From Schistocephalus solidus (Eukaryota > Platyhelminthes > Cestoda > Diphyllobothriidea > Diphyllobothriidae): a stretch of DNA of 64,000 nucleotides. The position numbers and the translations under genes were made by a program. A model generated the notes under the pieces. The model did not search any database, had not been told where the DNA came from, and saw only the letters and a list, made by a program, of their open reading frames with translations. How positions within the stretch are numbered: position 1 is the first letter of the stretch; every line of letters begins with the position of its first letter. The DNA lies in contig WEDG01011602.1 of the NCBI GenBank assembly GCA_017591395.1, positions 1 through 64,000 on the forward strand, read 5' to 3'. This document shows, in pieces, positions 25,301-38,810 of the stretch.

Positions 25301-28300
25301 TCTTGTCTTGCGCACAGCATTTTGCCGACTACTAGCATACCCGCACCTACATCTAAAAGAATAAACGACAACGGGGACGGAAGATTGCGTATATGTACCG
25401 TCTACACACAGTGTATGTTTGTGTGTGTACGTCGGGTTTCACGAAAAATGTACCAAATTCGTTTCAAATAGTCAGTACATTCGTTGACGAACGCTCACCG
25501 ATCGCTAACGGAACTCTCTCGTCCTGCTCTGCTTTGGGGCTCACTCTCGAGCCCCGTCAGCAGCCGCACAGCGGCTAGTAGTAGTAGTAGTATAATTAGT
25601 AGTAGTAGCAGTAGTAGTAGTAGTAGTAGGTGTAGTAGTAGTAGTATTAGTAGTAGCAGTAGCAGTAGTAGTAGTCGTCGTAGTAAAGCTAGATTAGCAA
25701 TGCCGACAAAGCCAAGGGCGACTGGAATGGCCATTTCTGGCTCATTAGCCGTCATCAGCCAATCATACCCAACCCCAGTTGGTTCTCCACTCGAGGCTTG
25801 AACCCCTTGACCTATTGATCAGAAGTCAAACGCTCTAACCGTTGAGCCACAGGTCTGTTATCTTGCCGGTACTGGTTAGCATAGAGCGTTATCTCAAACT
25901 TACTGGCATATCTTTTAATGATGTTGGTCAAATTATAATCTGTCCACTCGCAAACAAATCTCTTGTGCATTATCTCGTTTATCGTCAATGCATATGTATA
26001 GTGGATTATCTTTTTTCCATGGATGGATTAATAAAAAGGTTAACCCATGCAGCCACTGGATGGAAAGAAATCTTTTGAAGTGCGTTATTAGGAACCATAA
26101 TATCTTTTAACATTGCAATAGCTGAGTTATTGGGTTATTTTTGAAGCAAGGCTCACATTTGGAGGATTCTTAAATTGTTCACAGTGTTTAGCTCAGCTGC
26201 TATGACGAGGCATTCGGACGCGTGCTCTCTCTCTCTCTCTCTCTAATGGTTAGATCTTTAAACGAATAGCCAGAAATCAGCGCAAGTTCGGGCCTCAGGT
26301 GTTGCAAGCTTGGGGTTGGGTATGGCTGGCTGATTCCGGCAAATGCGTCGGAAATTACCAGTTCAGTCTCTCTTGTCTTTAGCGGTAATCTCCCTCTGCA
26401 AAAGGAAACCGCTTACAATATGGCCACTTCTGGTTTAAGAGCTGTTTTAAGTCAGCCATACCCAACCAAAGGTGTGTCATGGAGCTACAGGCTCGTTGCT
26501 CCGTCAATTGCGATCTGATATATTAACACTAAAATAGAAGACGTGCACCGATCGCGTTACGGCACCTCCTCGTCGCGTTATGTTTTGGGCGTGACCTGGG
26601 GCCCCGCAGGCAATCGCACAGTCAGAATTATGGTCGGGATTACTTATATAGCCCCCCACCTCCTCCCGACAGGGAACGAGAATAAGAACTTCCCCTCCTG
26701 TAATGCAGATGACTTTGCGCTACCTTGCAGGAAGGTTTGAAATTTCCGTGTCCTACGCCTTAAAATACCCCTAAGCCAAACTTTATCCGTGGCCCTAATC
26801 TTGACACTATACGTACCCTTAACCCCCTGACCCTAACCGTTACCTGGCTCATTAATTTAACTCTCTCCTTTCCTTAAATTGAACCCTTAGCACAATCTTA
26901 ACCCCAACCCTAATTTCAGTCGAATTTAGCTCAAAGCCACCTGTATTATGGACGGTTCCTGTTCTCATGTCCTGCCTTGGCGGCCGAATAAGTATTCCCT
27001 AACAAAATGAGGTGCAGGGATGACCACTTCTGGCTTATTGGCCGTCATCAGGTCGCCTTTCCCAATTCCAGCTCTGGATGGCCTGATGAGTCATCCCAGT
27101 CCAATCCGTATATGTTTTTAATCTATGTTAACGTTATTAGTTAGTTGGTTTTTTTGAAAAGCCACAATCACTGACATCCAGCGGGTTACGGTAGGTGTTT
27201 TTGTCGAACTTTTTGGTAACCGCGGTCAAGGCGTGGACTGAAATGACAAGGACCTCATGTAAGTCTCTTCGCCATCGCACGGAAGCTGTGCCGTCATTGA
27301 TTGGGTACTTATTGTAATTATTGGTCCTAATCTCCTGAAATGGCGGTCACTTAAAGGGGTGGGGTCACATGAACAGCTGCTGTAATGGAAAATGACATGG
27401 AAATCGTCTTTGGCATCTTACTTTGCCATGAAACTGGACATGGGATCTGACATTGCAACAGTATCAGGTGAAAATATATATCGTAGGAAAAATACCGTTC
27501 CTAAATGTTAGGCATTGAGTCGAGCGGACTCACGCTGATTACATGAGCACCTCTGGAGTCCGCACGCTCTACTTTATTCTGGTCCTTCTGGAAAACTGGA
27601 AATCAATCCTGGGTAAGTCACTTTTTGTAGCAATCGAAGAACCGCTACAACTAACAGGCCTATTCATATCATAATTAGCGTTTTTTGTGGGTATTAGCAA
27701 GAATCGCATTCTCAGCATCCCTGCTCCGTTTATTTTATGTTATTTTACCCCTCCCCCACTATTTTTTTCTCATCCGCTAAATTTTTGAAACCTCGGCTTT
27801 TACCTATATCTAGGCTCGTCTTTCCCTTCTTCCTCATCTTCCAACTTTTCGTCTTACTGCATTCCCCTTTCTTTATTTCATCTCTAAAATTCACGTGCTC
27901 TTCGCCGTCTTTCCTCTTACCGTCTTTATGCTCCCAGCCTCCTTCTCAGTTTCCCTCATTATTTCTTTCCTTTACTTCTGTCCATTCTTTTTATTATTTA
28001 TCTCTTTTTTTCACCTCTGTTCTTCGTTATGCGCTTTCCCCCCTCCTCCTCCTTCTCCTCGTCTCCCACTAACAACCCCTCTCAAACGCCGCCTGCCCTC
28101 CTGGATGTACTTAACGCATCATCTCTGTCCATTTTAGCTCCCTTCAACACCGTTTGCGAGCCGCACATCTACGCATTGACGATGCTCTGGACACAGTTCT
28201 TGCTAAGAGCTGTGAGAATTTCGACCCGCAATTGTATGCCATTGCTCAAGAGGCCTACGAGTGAGTTCCTCCTCTCTCTCTCTCTATCTCTCTCACACAC

Positions 28301-31300
28301 ACACTCACTCTCTCTTTCTCTCCTTTCATTCCTCTCCCTTAGGTATTAAATTTTGTATGCTTGTGCGTGGCAGGCTGTTGCGAGCGCAGGGCTCATCATT
28401 CTCGTTGTCAGAAGGATACAGAAAACCACAGTGAGACAGTACGAGAAACATTGATCTTCAAGCACCAAACATTTTTTAGGGCCGTCGCTTGATAGTTAGA
28501 CCGTCTTGACAGACGAGGTCCGCCGTGTGCCCCACAGCAAGATCGGCGCAGGGATAGTGACTTGTCTGGGGTTGGTATCAAGACACAGTCAAGAAGACTG
28601 GAGACCGAGTCGAACGCAGCACCTGACCAGCTTGTCTACGTGTGCCACTAATGCCTGGCCTACGTACAATTGATCAGGTGTTCACAACAAGAAGGGGGAA
28701 TGACTCAGTTCTGTTACTTACCATGCGTACCCAAGACCCACTTCACTCCATTTGGGCACCTCATCGGAACCTCGATAAGATAATGGAACGTATTATTGTC
28801 TTGACCGCTGGGTTTCGTGTTGGTAACTGGCAGCTGTAATCGTTCTTATAAAGTTGTCCTCACCTTCTCTGCTCCGCATGCTTCGAGAGCGGTCTTTTAA
28901 CTTAAACGGAAGAGATGATCACCAAAATAGATTTTTTCTGACTTTTCATCACAAGCTACTACTCATGAGGGCACCACGCAGCGAGCACCAGAAAGGGGGT
29001 TCTGCCGCGTGCGTCAGTTTGCATCGATGCACTACTGTGAACCTGTGTGGGCGCAGTCGGGGCACCCGAGAATGCTACCTTGTTGACAGATCAAAGGCGT
29101 GGGCGTCGCGTATGACCCCTTGCTGAGGTTGTCTCTGTTCATAAGATGTGCTGGATATACCAACTCGTCAGGTATGGCAGCCATGTCTTAACAGTCTGCT
29201 CCGAAATTGTCAATTTTGGCTTTTCTACTGTCGTGAACATGTGACCCTTACACAATATTCAGCTGCATGGGTGCTGATAGCACAAACCCAAATTTTTGGA
29301 AACAAACTTCCGTGCCGCAAATCGCTTAAGCTGAAGAACCATACCAAATATGCTTCTCATAGTCCCACATACATTGTTTTCCCGTCACCTGGAACTGGAG
29401 ATTCTGTAAAGCTTTTACACACAAGGCACGAGTTCACAGCATCTTTTAAGCAAGCAGACGCAAAAACTCACATTACTCGCAGATGGTTGCACATCATGCG
29501 ATAATTGCCCGAAATAGAGTTGCCACTTGCCAGCATTTCATTATCCATTTGGGTTCTTGGACCATTTGCTTCGCCGACACTGGCGCCAGGACCAGTGGTC
29601 ATCCGCGTGGCTAACTTCCTTGCCTAGTCAGTCTCAGCAGCGAATATGGAGCGGGGATCTCACTGCGTTAGTTAGTTGACTGAGGACCGGAAAACTATGA
29701 CTGGAGCGGTTCGCGGTTGTCGCCTCTCCAGAGAATTTCGGCTCCATTGAACTTGTATGTGTGGCCGAGTACCGTCAAATTAGCCGCGACTTGGGAGCTG
29801 GCGTCGTTCATCTTCACTGCTGCTGCGTGCTCGGCCATGCGTTTTCGCAGTAGTCTCCGACATATTTACTATGCTCACGATTGCACCAGACGCCAGTCGG
29901 TTTTTTCACCATAGCACTGAGTCTTTAGGCTTCATGACCTGGCGCCTTGTAGTTTTCTCCGGTTTGTTTGCAACCCCAACTTCAAGGGGATGTGAGAAGG
30001 CGGCCGACGGCCTCCAAAACGTTCTTCGCATACGGGAGAACTCGCCAAAATTAGGGGCCGGTTTGGTGTGATATCTCGTCTTGTTTGCGTATGCACTGGG
30101 CAATGAAGTTTTGCGGAGACTAGCGACTTCTTCTTTTCATTCATCTATCTGTTTTGAGGAGCTATTCGATCAAACTTCGATTTATGTCACAGTTCTTGTG
30201 ATTCATACTGACCGGGTCCACGCAATTTCTTGGGTGCATGGTACTGGTGAGTGGAGCCTAAGATTGTAAGGGAATAGTATCTCTTTTACTTCTCAGTGAC
30301 TGTATTGCATCCGGCGCTTACCAGTCATGCTGACGTTTTCTTGCTGAAATTCGGCTCCGCATCGTCCAGTATCGTGCATGCCAATAAGCCAACCTTGCCG
30401 CTTCCAGCGTCCGACCTAGGTCTGCTTACTAATAAGGACTCGATTGACCTGTACCACTTCTGCCCCAGACCTCCCAAGCCGGCAAGCTTCGCGCAACAGA
30501 GCAGCCCTCACATACGACATTTCGATGGTCGTTTCCTACGAGTTCAACCATATGCCCACAGCAGAGTCACTGCCGACACGGTAACTTAAGCTGCATCTAG
30601 TGCACACTCTTCCCTCACTAATGTGAGCCCGGTGTCAAGACACACTTAAGAAAACCCGAGACGTTATCGGACGCAGGAGGCTGTTGTGGCATGAGCCTCT
30701 GCCTAGGCGTGCTGCCACACACCTCCACCTGTGTGTAGCATTTGTTGTGGGCGTGCGTTCCCCACCTCCTGTCTTCTTGACTCTCTCTTGACATCAGGTC
30801 CAGGTGGAGGGTGGAACAGAGCGTGAGGCAGATGCTGTGAAAGTCTTATCTCACTATAATCCAGCGCCAGTGACCGTGCCTGCACCACCCTGCATCTACT
30901 ATGCGTGACCCGTTTAGGGGCACAAATATCCTTACCTACGACATAGTCATCTCATGCAATGCTAACTATGACCCCGCTAATTGAACTTTCAAGAAACGAA
31001 AAAACGGTACACGTTACGTATTTTGTGATCCGCAAGTGGACGTTGGTGAATATGCACCCTCTTCTGTTTTTTTTCGGCCCAGATACGTAATCGCACATGC
31101 ACCAGATTCGGTTCTGAATTCTGAATTTTCCTTTCCTAGTGCCACCTTATTTTGCATCTTCACAATTTTATGGATTGACAGCAGGCAGTCAGTTCTAATT
31201 AATTTGTCATACACTGTATCAGTTAGGCAGAATAACGTGACCGACAAAGACTAGGGAGACTGGAATGGCTGTTTCTAGCTTCTAAGCTGTCATCAGCCAG

Positions 31301-34300
31301 CCATACCCAACCCCAGGCGCTGCGGCGGCGCATGATGTTCAGGTTGCGGTTTAGGCTACGAGTTGAGCTTTTTAGGGTTAATTTTGGGCTGTTGTCTGCA
31401 GTTAAGATTAGTTTTAGGGTTGGGCATAACGCCACGTTCTCTTGAAACCCAATAAGATTAGCCGGCAGGTTTCTCTAAAACTCCGCATCTGTGTGTGAAA
31501 TTCGGTTAGGTTACTGGAAGGCGACCGGACCTGTTGCGTTGCTGTTAAACGAACTTTTATGCTAAGAAAACACGTTGCCTGAACCATTTTTATTCATCCT
31601 CATCTGGTCTTGTCACTTCCTTGTGGTTCTTTTGGTAGGGAAAAAAATTTAAGTAGCTGCTGTACTATGAAATCATTAAAGTCACAATATTGTCTTTGGA
31701 TTCACTGTGACTCATCACGTTCAACCGAAGACCTCTCCTTTTTGTGAAAAGAAGTTGACGCGATCGCTAGGACAAGAAGTTTATTCGACTAACATTTCAG
31801 ATTCATGTCCGAACCTATAATCAGAGACAGCATCAGATACCGGATACAGGGCGTTGCGGTATTTATAGGATGCACTCGCTTTGCTACAGCATACCAATCA
31901 CAATTAATGGATGCCCCTTAATCGAAGATAGTTGACCTCTGGTGCGTTAATGGCTTGATGACCTGCTTTCGCGTCGTTAATTGCTGAAATTTCATCGCCC
32001 GTGTTGGACGTTAGCGGTATGATTGCTCGGCCATCAGACTCACCGGCACTGGCATTGGCAAATGTGTTCGCCTGAGCGCTCCCCGAGTGGATGATTACTT
32101 TGGCCAAACGGAGTCTCAACACCGAATATGGGGTAGAGAGGTCATTGCGCTTGTTAATAGACTGGGGCCCCGTGAACCATGACTCTTGCGGCTTATGCGA
32201 TTGTCACCTCGCGAGAATTTTGGCCTAGCTCGGGTCTCTTTGAATGAGCCGCGACTTGAGAGTTCGCGTCATTTCTTCGCATTGTTGTCTAGTGTTTGGC
32301 CATTCGCGTCCTTCGAAATTTTCCATTGTCTCTGACGTAGTTTATTTGTCCGCAACTGCACCAGGTCCGATAAAATGTTTGTTATCGGGGCAGTGGGTCT
32401 TTTGGTTTCATTACCTGACGCCTTAGATTCGCCTCCGGTCTGTGTGCGACTCCAACTTCAAGTGGTGCGTTAAGGTAGCTGAAGACCTTTCGAGACTTTC
32501 ACGACATACGGAAGCGCTTGCCAAATTTGGGGTCGGTGCGATTTTTTTCGCACATCCCGTTTGCGCGTGCACCGGTTGATAAAGTAGCGCTGGTAGCCAT
32601 TTCTCCAAGATATTGAAATTTTGCAACCTTTTCTTCCGGTACACTGTAGGGAGTCCCCACACGCTGGTTTGGCCCCCTTACGCAACTGTGTCTCTGTCTA
32701 AGTAATGGTCGCTGTTTAAGTTCAGTACTTACGTCGTGTTCGTCCCTTTCCTGAAGCCATTGATTTTTAAGCCACCACAATCTTTGTGACAGACAACGAC
32801 ATCAAGGAATGCAAGCTAGTTGTTTTCTCCCTCCCCCATCGTAAATTGTACGTCAGGAAGATGCTGTTGAGAGTTATTTGAACGTTATCACCGGATCCAG
32901 TTTGATGACGCTGAAGATACCACCCACCTATGTTCGACAGACGAACCTTCCTTTGTTTGGTTTTCGCTTCAGGCGCCTCGGGAGCACGCAGACCACAGTG
33001 GCCCAACTGCAGCTCCACTACACCACCGCTATTCACATTCGGGCCGCCCGAGTGGTCGCTAGTTTCATCCGGCCGATCGCAGATGCCGCAAGTCCTGGCA
33101 GCGCGGAGGACTTGGACGTCTCTGACTGTCAGACGCTAGCGGATTACGAAAAACTCTGCAAGGTCAGTTTTTATGGTTTGACGCTTGCCTGTACACACCA
33201 CTCCACACAGAAGCTCTGAAACTGCGTTAGCTTTTCTCTCATTTACTCTCACATCGTTAAGAATTTGCTAAGTGAAACCGTGGTTGGCAGTAGCAATAGT
33301 AGCTGCAAACAGAATGGTCCTTTTTGGCTTCCCTGCTATCTACGTAAGTTTTTACCATACTGACAGCCCAGGTACTAGCCAAAAGCCAAGACACGTGTTT
33401 CCTCTGATATTGCCATCGACTAGTGGTAAAAGAGGGTTTAAAGGTAGAGCCTTTGAAAGGAACAGACGATACGGTTGTAGTTTTTTTTAGGAAGCCCGAA
33501 ATTCATATTTATGTCATACTTTTGTTTTACTGTATTAAGTTACTGTATTCAAACCCACATATTATAAAAGTAGCGGCTAGGAAACCGTGGACCTCATAAA
33601 GAAAATGCAGCAAGCACATTTTCGAAACAGAGCCAGGTAACTAATCCGGAAATGGGACCGCTCAACCAACTTTTCGCAGCACTCTCAAGATCCCACCCGT
33701 AAAATCTCCTTTACCACTATTTATTTCTTAGAGGTGATGTCAATAATTCTTAGATTTCCTTGACTTGATACTAGTTTATTAACAAGAATAACCTTTGGTT
33801 ACTACTTGAAAAGATTCGTACAGTTTCCAATTGGTAAGGATGCTTATATGGCCGCCTAAACAATACATATGGCTTTGGGCTAAATTCCCAGGAAATTATG
33901 TTTCGGATTAACATTAGGGCTTAGGTTTCGTTTGAGGTCAAGGTCAGAGTGTGGGTTAGGGTCAAGAGTAGACTAAGGGTTGAGGTTATTTTCATGTTAA
34001 CTATTTGGTTTAGGGTAGGGCTGCGGTTAAGATTAAGGTGCCAGTTTAGTTTTATGTTAGGGTTAGTGTTAGTGTTTAGACACGGATGTATTTACGTTTC
34101 TTGAACGTGACCGTAAGCCCACCTATTTTAAGCGGGCAGGGCAGGGCAGTTCCTATTCGCGTATCCCGTTAAGGCAGCCATACAAGGCGTCCCTGCCTTC
34201 CAATTAATCTACCGAGTCCTTGACCAGAACTGTTAACTCAAGTATCAAATTTTGAGGATCTTCGTAAATGAGCTGTATTTGGTGCCTAACGGGCCTCGTT

Positions 34301-37300
34301 TTAATCAATAATTTATCTCTGAGCCAGAATCGTACGGTCATTATGTCTACTACATCCCTTCCTCAAGGGAATTTAAGCTAACCTAAGACTTTTATTCCGG
34401 TCTGAGTAGCGGTCCAAATTTATCCTCCAGTCTGCCGTGGAACTTCAGTCGACTGCTGGTTCGGTCTGTGGTACCGGACGCAGCTTGGGGGAATTAGCGA
34501 GCTACTAAAACTTACCTATTCACGTGTGTATGTACGCCGCCGTCAAACCAATTTTTCGACCGCCCACGAATGGCTCGAACACAAGGTCTACTTATATGGT
34601 TTAAGTAACCGTATTTTAGATCGCTTTCTATTTGCACGCTCTCTCTCTCTATCAGCGATTACCGGAGGAAGCTCTCGTGCCCTGCCTAGCTACTTTGTGC
34701 AAGTCCATCTGGAATATTCTCGTCTGCTACCACTGCACCGCTCTCTGGCATGACAACGAGGCCAACGGACACGTTCGGTCGGGGTGTCCTAAAGATTCTT
34801 CCGAAGAGGAACTGTTGGCCGAGGTAAGTATACTCTCTTCTTGCCTCCTTTTCTTCCCTAATTTAACTTACGGGCATTGTCGACTGCTTGATATCAAACT
34901 GTTGGTGGGTCATTACCACTCATACTTCCTCTTATACCGCTTTTTTGATGCCGGCGCATATCTCGTGCGCTTGAACGAATGTTTGCGTTTAAATGCTTTT
35001 CAGTTTCCGTTGTATCTGCGATCTGACTGCACATTAGGCCGTTGATATCCGCATTTGGTTGTTACGGTAACTGGGTTGTCTTTTTTATACGGAGGCTTGG
35101 TCATACTTGTTGTTTGCATTGGGCTGGAACACGTCCGCGTGCTTACCTTAACTGAATATTTTTCTAGGTAATACTGGAAGTACACGGAAATAATTTTCCG
35201 CACCGCTGGGGAACTGCTTAACCTGCGATGAACGCAGACGTTCATGAAGGACTCCACGTACTAGGTTCTTGACCCATAAGCCGATGATTACGCTCTCAGC
35301 AGACTTTTAGTAAAACGTGGAGGTCTTTCTTTCTGAATGTGCAACTTTCAGGCTGGTTGATATATCAACCAACGCCATTTGTGTGGTACACCGAGCCGAC
35401 AGTTGACGCCAGTGGTTTCCATAGCGGAAGAAATAACTCATTTGAGAGGTGTGCGGCATTATGCCAACAGCTAATTTGCGACAGCGTATCCGCGGTCACT
35501 GCTAAGTTTTGCAAGTGACAGTCATGCATATGCGGTCTCTAGGTTCTTCTTGCTGGCTTCAATGACACATGCACTGTTTCTCATGAACATATGAGGAATC
35601 CTACTGGTATCTCCTACGTAAGATCATGACGTTAACTAACACTGCTTGGAGAGGCAGCGATGCCTTACGAACAACTTGATTTACAGTGGAGCAGACCTTC
35701 ACCGCACTTTGTTCTTTTCCCACACTCGTCGAGCTTCAATGAAAAAAAATTAAAGTCAAGAAGCTTGGAATTGAGCGTGGGTGCAATGACTAACAAGGCC
35801 ACGCGTGTCACACGCTATTTGTTCTTAACTTCTTCTGAACCAATCTGCAGTAAATGATCTTGGACTTCACACAAGTCAGCATGCCATAAAGCCTGTAGTA
35901 AACAGGATCTGTTGCAGTCTAGCCCTTAGTCTGGTTAAGCACCTTATTACCCCCTTCATTAGACAGCAACCCGATTAAAGACTTTGACCCCCATTTGAAC
36001 CCGACGCAAAACCGCAACCCATTCCTAGAGTCACGGATGATAATAATAGGTCAACAAAGACATGCTAAATACTTAATCCTACAAATGCTCCTGGGAAACG
36101 TCTCTACAAGGCCGACATATCTTTCAAATGGGCATCATGATTACTAAAGTCTCTTGTTACAATAATTTTGCTATTGTTTACCTTACATTAGGTAAAAATG
36201 GAGAAAATATACGCATTCATATAAAATGTATTGATGCTTTTTACGCCCTCCTGTATATCGTGGCCCTTTTCAAATGTAATTTAACTATCTCTTTAGCCGA
36301 CCGTTGAAATTCTGTAGTATGTGCCCTTAGAATTTAAGAAACATCTATTTATGCTATGGGAACCCTTCACTCCCACGGCCTTTGCGCACCCCTCCTTCAT
36401 CATAAGGTGTGATCACTTTGCTTTTGAGCAATTCTGACATTTCGTTACTGCATACTGATAATGCATATGAAAGGGTTTTGCACTTTTCTAAAAACTCAGA
36501 TTGTCCAATGTTTCTTTATTTAACATTTCTTGCATTATTTGTGCATACCGTGCGATTTGGCGGGCCAATTATTCGTTACGCGTATCACGAGCCTTCTTGC
36601 GAATTTCCAGAAAGAAACGGCGAGACTGGGGAATCTTCTCTTTTTACATATGCATATATAGGTTCAAAATTTCCTACTTCGATGGCCTTAAGCGCACCCT
36701 AGGAGACGAGGTGCCTTTGATGCCGGTGGCTCACGTGGTCAGAGCCCATGCACCTTCATGCTCGACCATTCCCACGCAACCAGTAGCAAAAATGGCAAAC
36801 GTTCGCGAATCGTTGCAGCCTTCGTATAACTACTACTTTCACTTTATCCTCCTCTATTTTAAAGGTCTTTCTTCTACGGTTTCCTGTGTTTGTTTCAGGA
36901 GAGGGCAAACTCGAGCGACAGCAGTGGGCCGATCTTTAATGCCGACATAACTCGCCAGTGGCACGGTTACGTAACATCCAAACTATCCTCCAATCGTGGG
37001 CGCATCTGGATGGACATATCCTCACGAGTGCGCCCTCTCCTTGGCACTATCGCTGAGCATGCTCAAGGCATGACCTTCGAGGCGATCGCGGCCGTGTTGA
37101 ACATCGTCAATGGGTGTGCAAATTGTTTAATTGTCTTGCTCCTACTATAAAACTTAAAGTAGACATTTTTGTTTGAACGTTTTTATGTCTTCTGGACTTT
37201 AGTCTGGCCCGCGTTGGAGAGGAGTTCGCCGGCCACGTCTCTTCAGACCTCTTGGAAGTTTTGCGCAATTCCATCCAGAAGTTCTTCGTGGGTTTCCACA

Positions 37301-38769
37301 AGTACGTACCCCTTACCATCTTGTTCCTCTTACTCATCTGTTTTTTCTTTGATTTAGAAAACACATGGAACGCTTGCGCCTCTTCCTTGATAACGAGACT
37401 TGGGAGCTCTGCCCGGTTTCAGCCAATTTTACCCTCCTTGATTTACATGTAAGTCTGTAGGTATACTTTTAAGATAACATTGCGATTTCTTTGGCAAGTT
37501 GTCTTATAATTTTTTCCGTTACTTTTGAAGTAATCTGAAATTCTATTGTCTGATATCTTTATCTTTCTCCCTCTTTTCAGGAATTCCACCACTTCTTCAA
37601 AACATTCCATCGCCGTGCATCCACCAACATTTGCGCGAATGAAACGGACGAAATGTAAGTTGATTTTTGAAATTTTCTGGGGTTTTGTCTTTCGTTCACA
37701 ATTTAAGCATTGTTTCTTGTCTAGTGAAGTTTTATTACTGCGATGGGGTGATTAGAATGACCATTTCTGGATTGTTTTTCGCCCGCAAATAGTCATTCCC
37801 CATCTAAATGAACAGCATGGATTAATGTCTCTGTGTTAGACACTGGACTTTAGAACTACTGAGTCAATCTGGAGCTTCAGGTCTTCCGTCCTTGCGAGTG
37901 GAGATACGTCGAAAATGAGAATTCTCGTCCATGCCTTTGGCTTCCCTTGTTTCTTGGTTAAAGTTCAGAACTGTCCTGTTGGGCACCACCGTCTGCGTTG
38001 AAATATCTATCGACATCAAGAACATCACCTATAAGTCACCAATGCATCCTCCCGGGAACTATGGTTGGTCTTGTCGCATGCTACGGGCGAATTTCTACTT
38101 TCGGTAGTCTGCCTTTCACAAATGGTGAACTCCACGCCTGCCCTGGAGAAGGTTCAGCGAAGCAAACCTTCCACCCATCTACCTCACCACTCTTTGCAAC
38201 CCCTTATTGTTCCGATAATCAGGCAGACCCAAGATGACCAGAAACAAAACTACGCGTGCTACACATGCGCTAGCTCCTAACCACGCACGATCCAATCTTT
38301 GGCAATCGATCTTAGACCTTACTTAAATATAGTTACCATAAGAGTCGCAATTAAAAGAACTCTCGTGATCCAACCTGATTTATCCCATCCCATCTAGTGA
38401 CATGTCTGTTATAAGTATATCCCCTAAGTCTGTAACTCCTTATTCATATAGTAGCTAAATATGTACTCTACCATGCCTTAGAAGCCACTTTACTGGTTGT
38501 TTATGGTGAAAGGATAATCCTTTTGCCAGAATTTTATGATATCTTGTGGTCATTTTTCGTGGCCTGTGTGCCAAAAAAGTCTGGGAATGTAAAGCAGAAG
38601 GATAATTTTGCTCAAATTATCGCTTTATGGGCTCCACACGGCGACCTAAACCCCCAAATACTCTTGGCTGTTAGATCTGACGTGTTGGTTTGGCAGAGAT
38701 TGCGCGTTTATGGCTCCGTATCAAGTCACCAGGCATGCTCACAAACCAAGAGTCTTACTACTTCTTCTG

Positions 38770-38810
<41 letters not shown>

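Noticed and set aside
25484..25801. Serine-repeat (plus) and leucine-repeat (minus) frames
   Set aside because: Translation of the TAG expansion inside a SINE.
27737..28137. Plus frames rich in Phe, Leu, Ser and Pro
   Set aside because: They come from the pyrimidine-rich tract before the exon 4 acceptor.
33860..34170. TTAGGG-like tract as a chromosome end
   Set aside because: Units are degenerate and interspersed, it lies within an intron and is flanked by a dispersed unique sequence.
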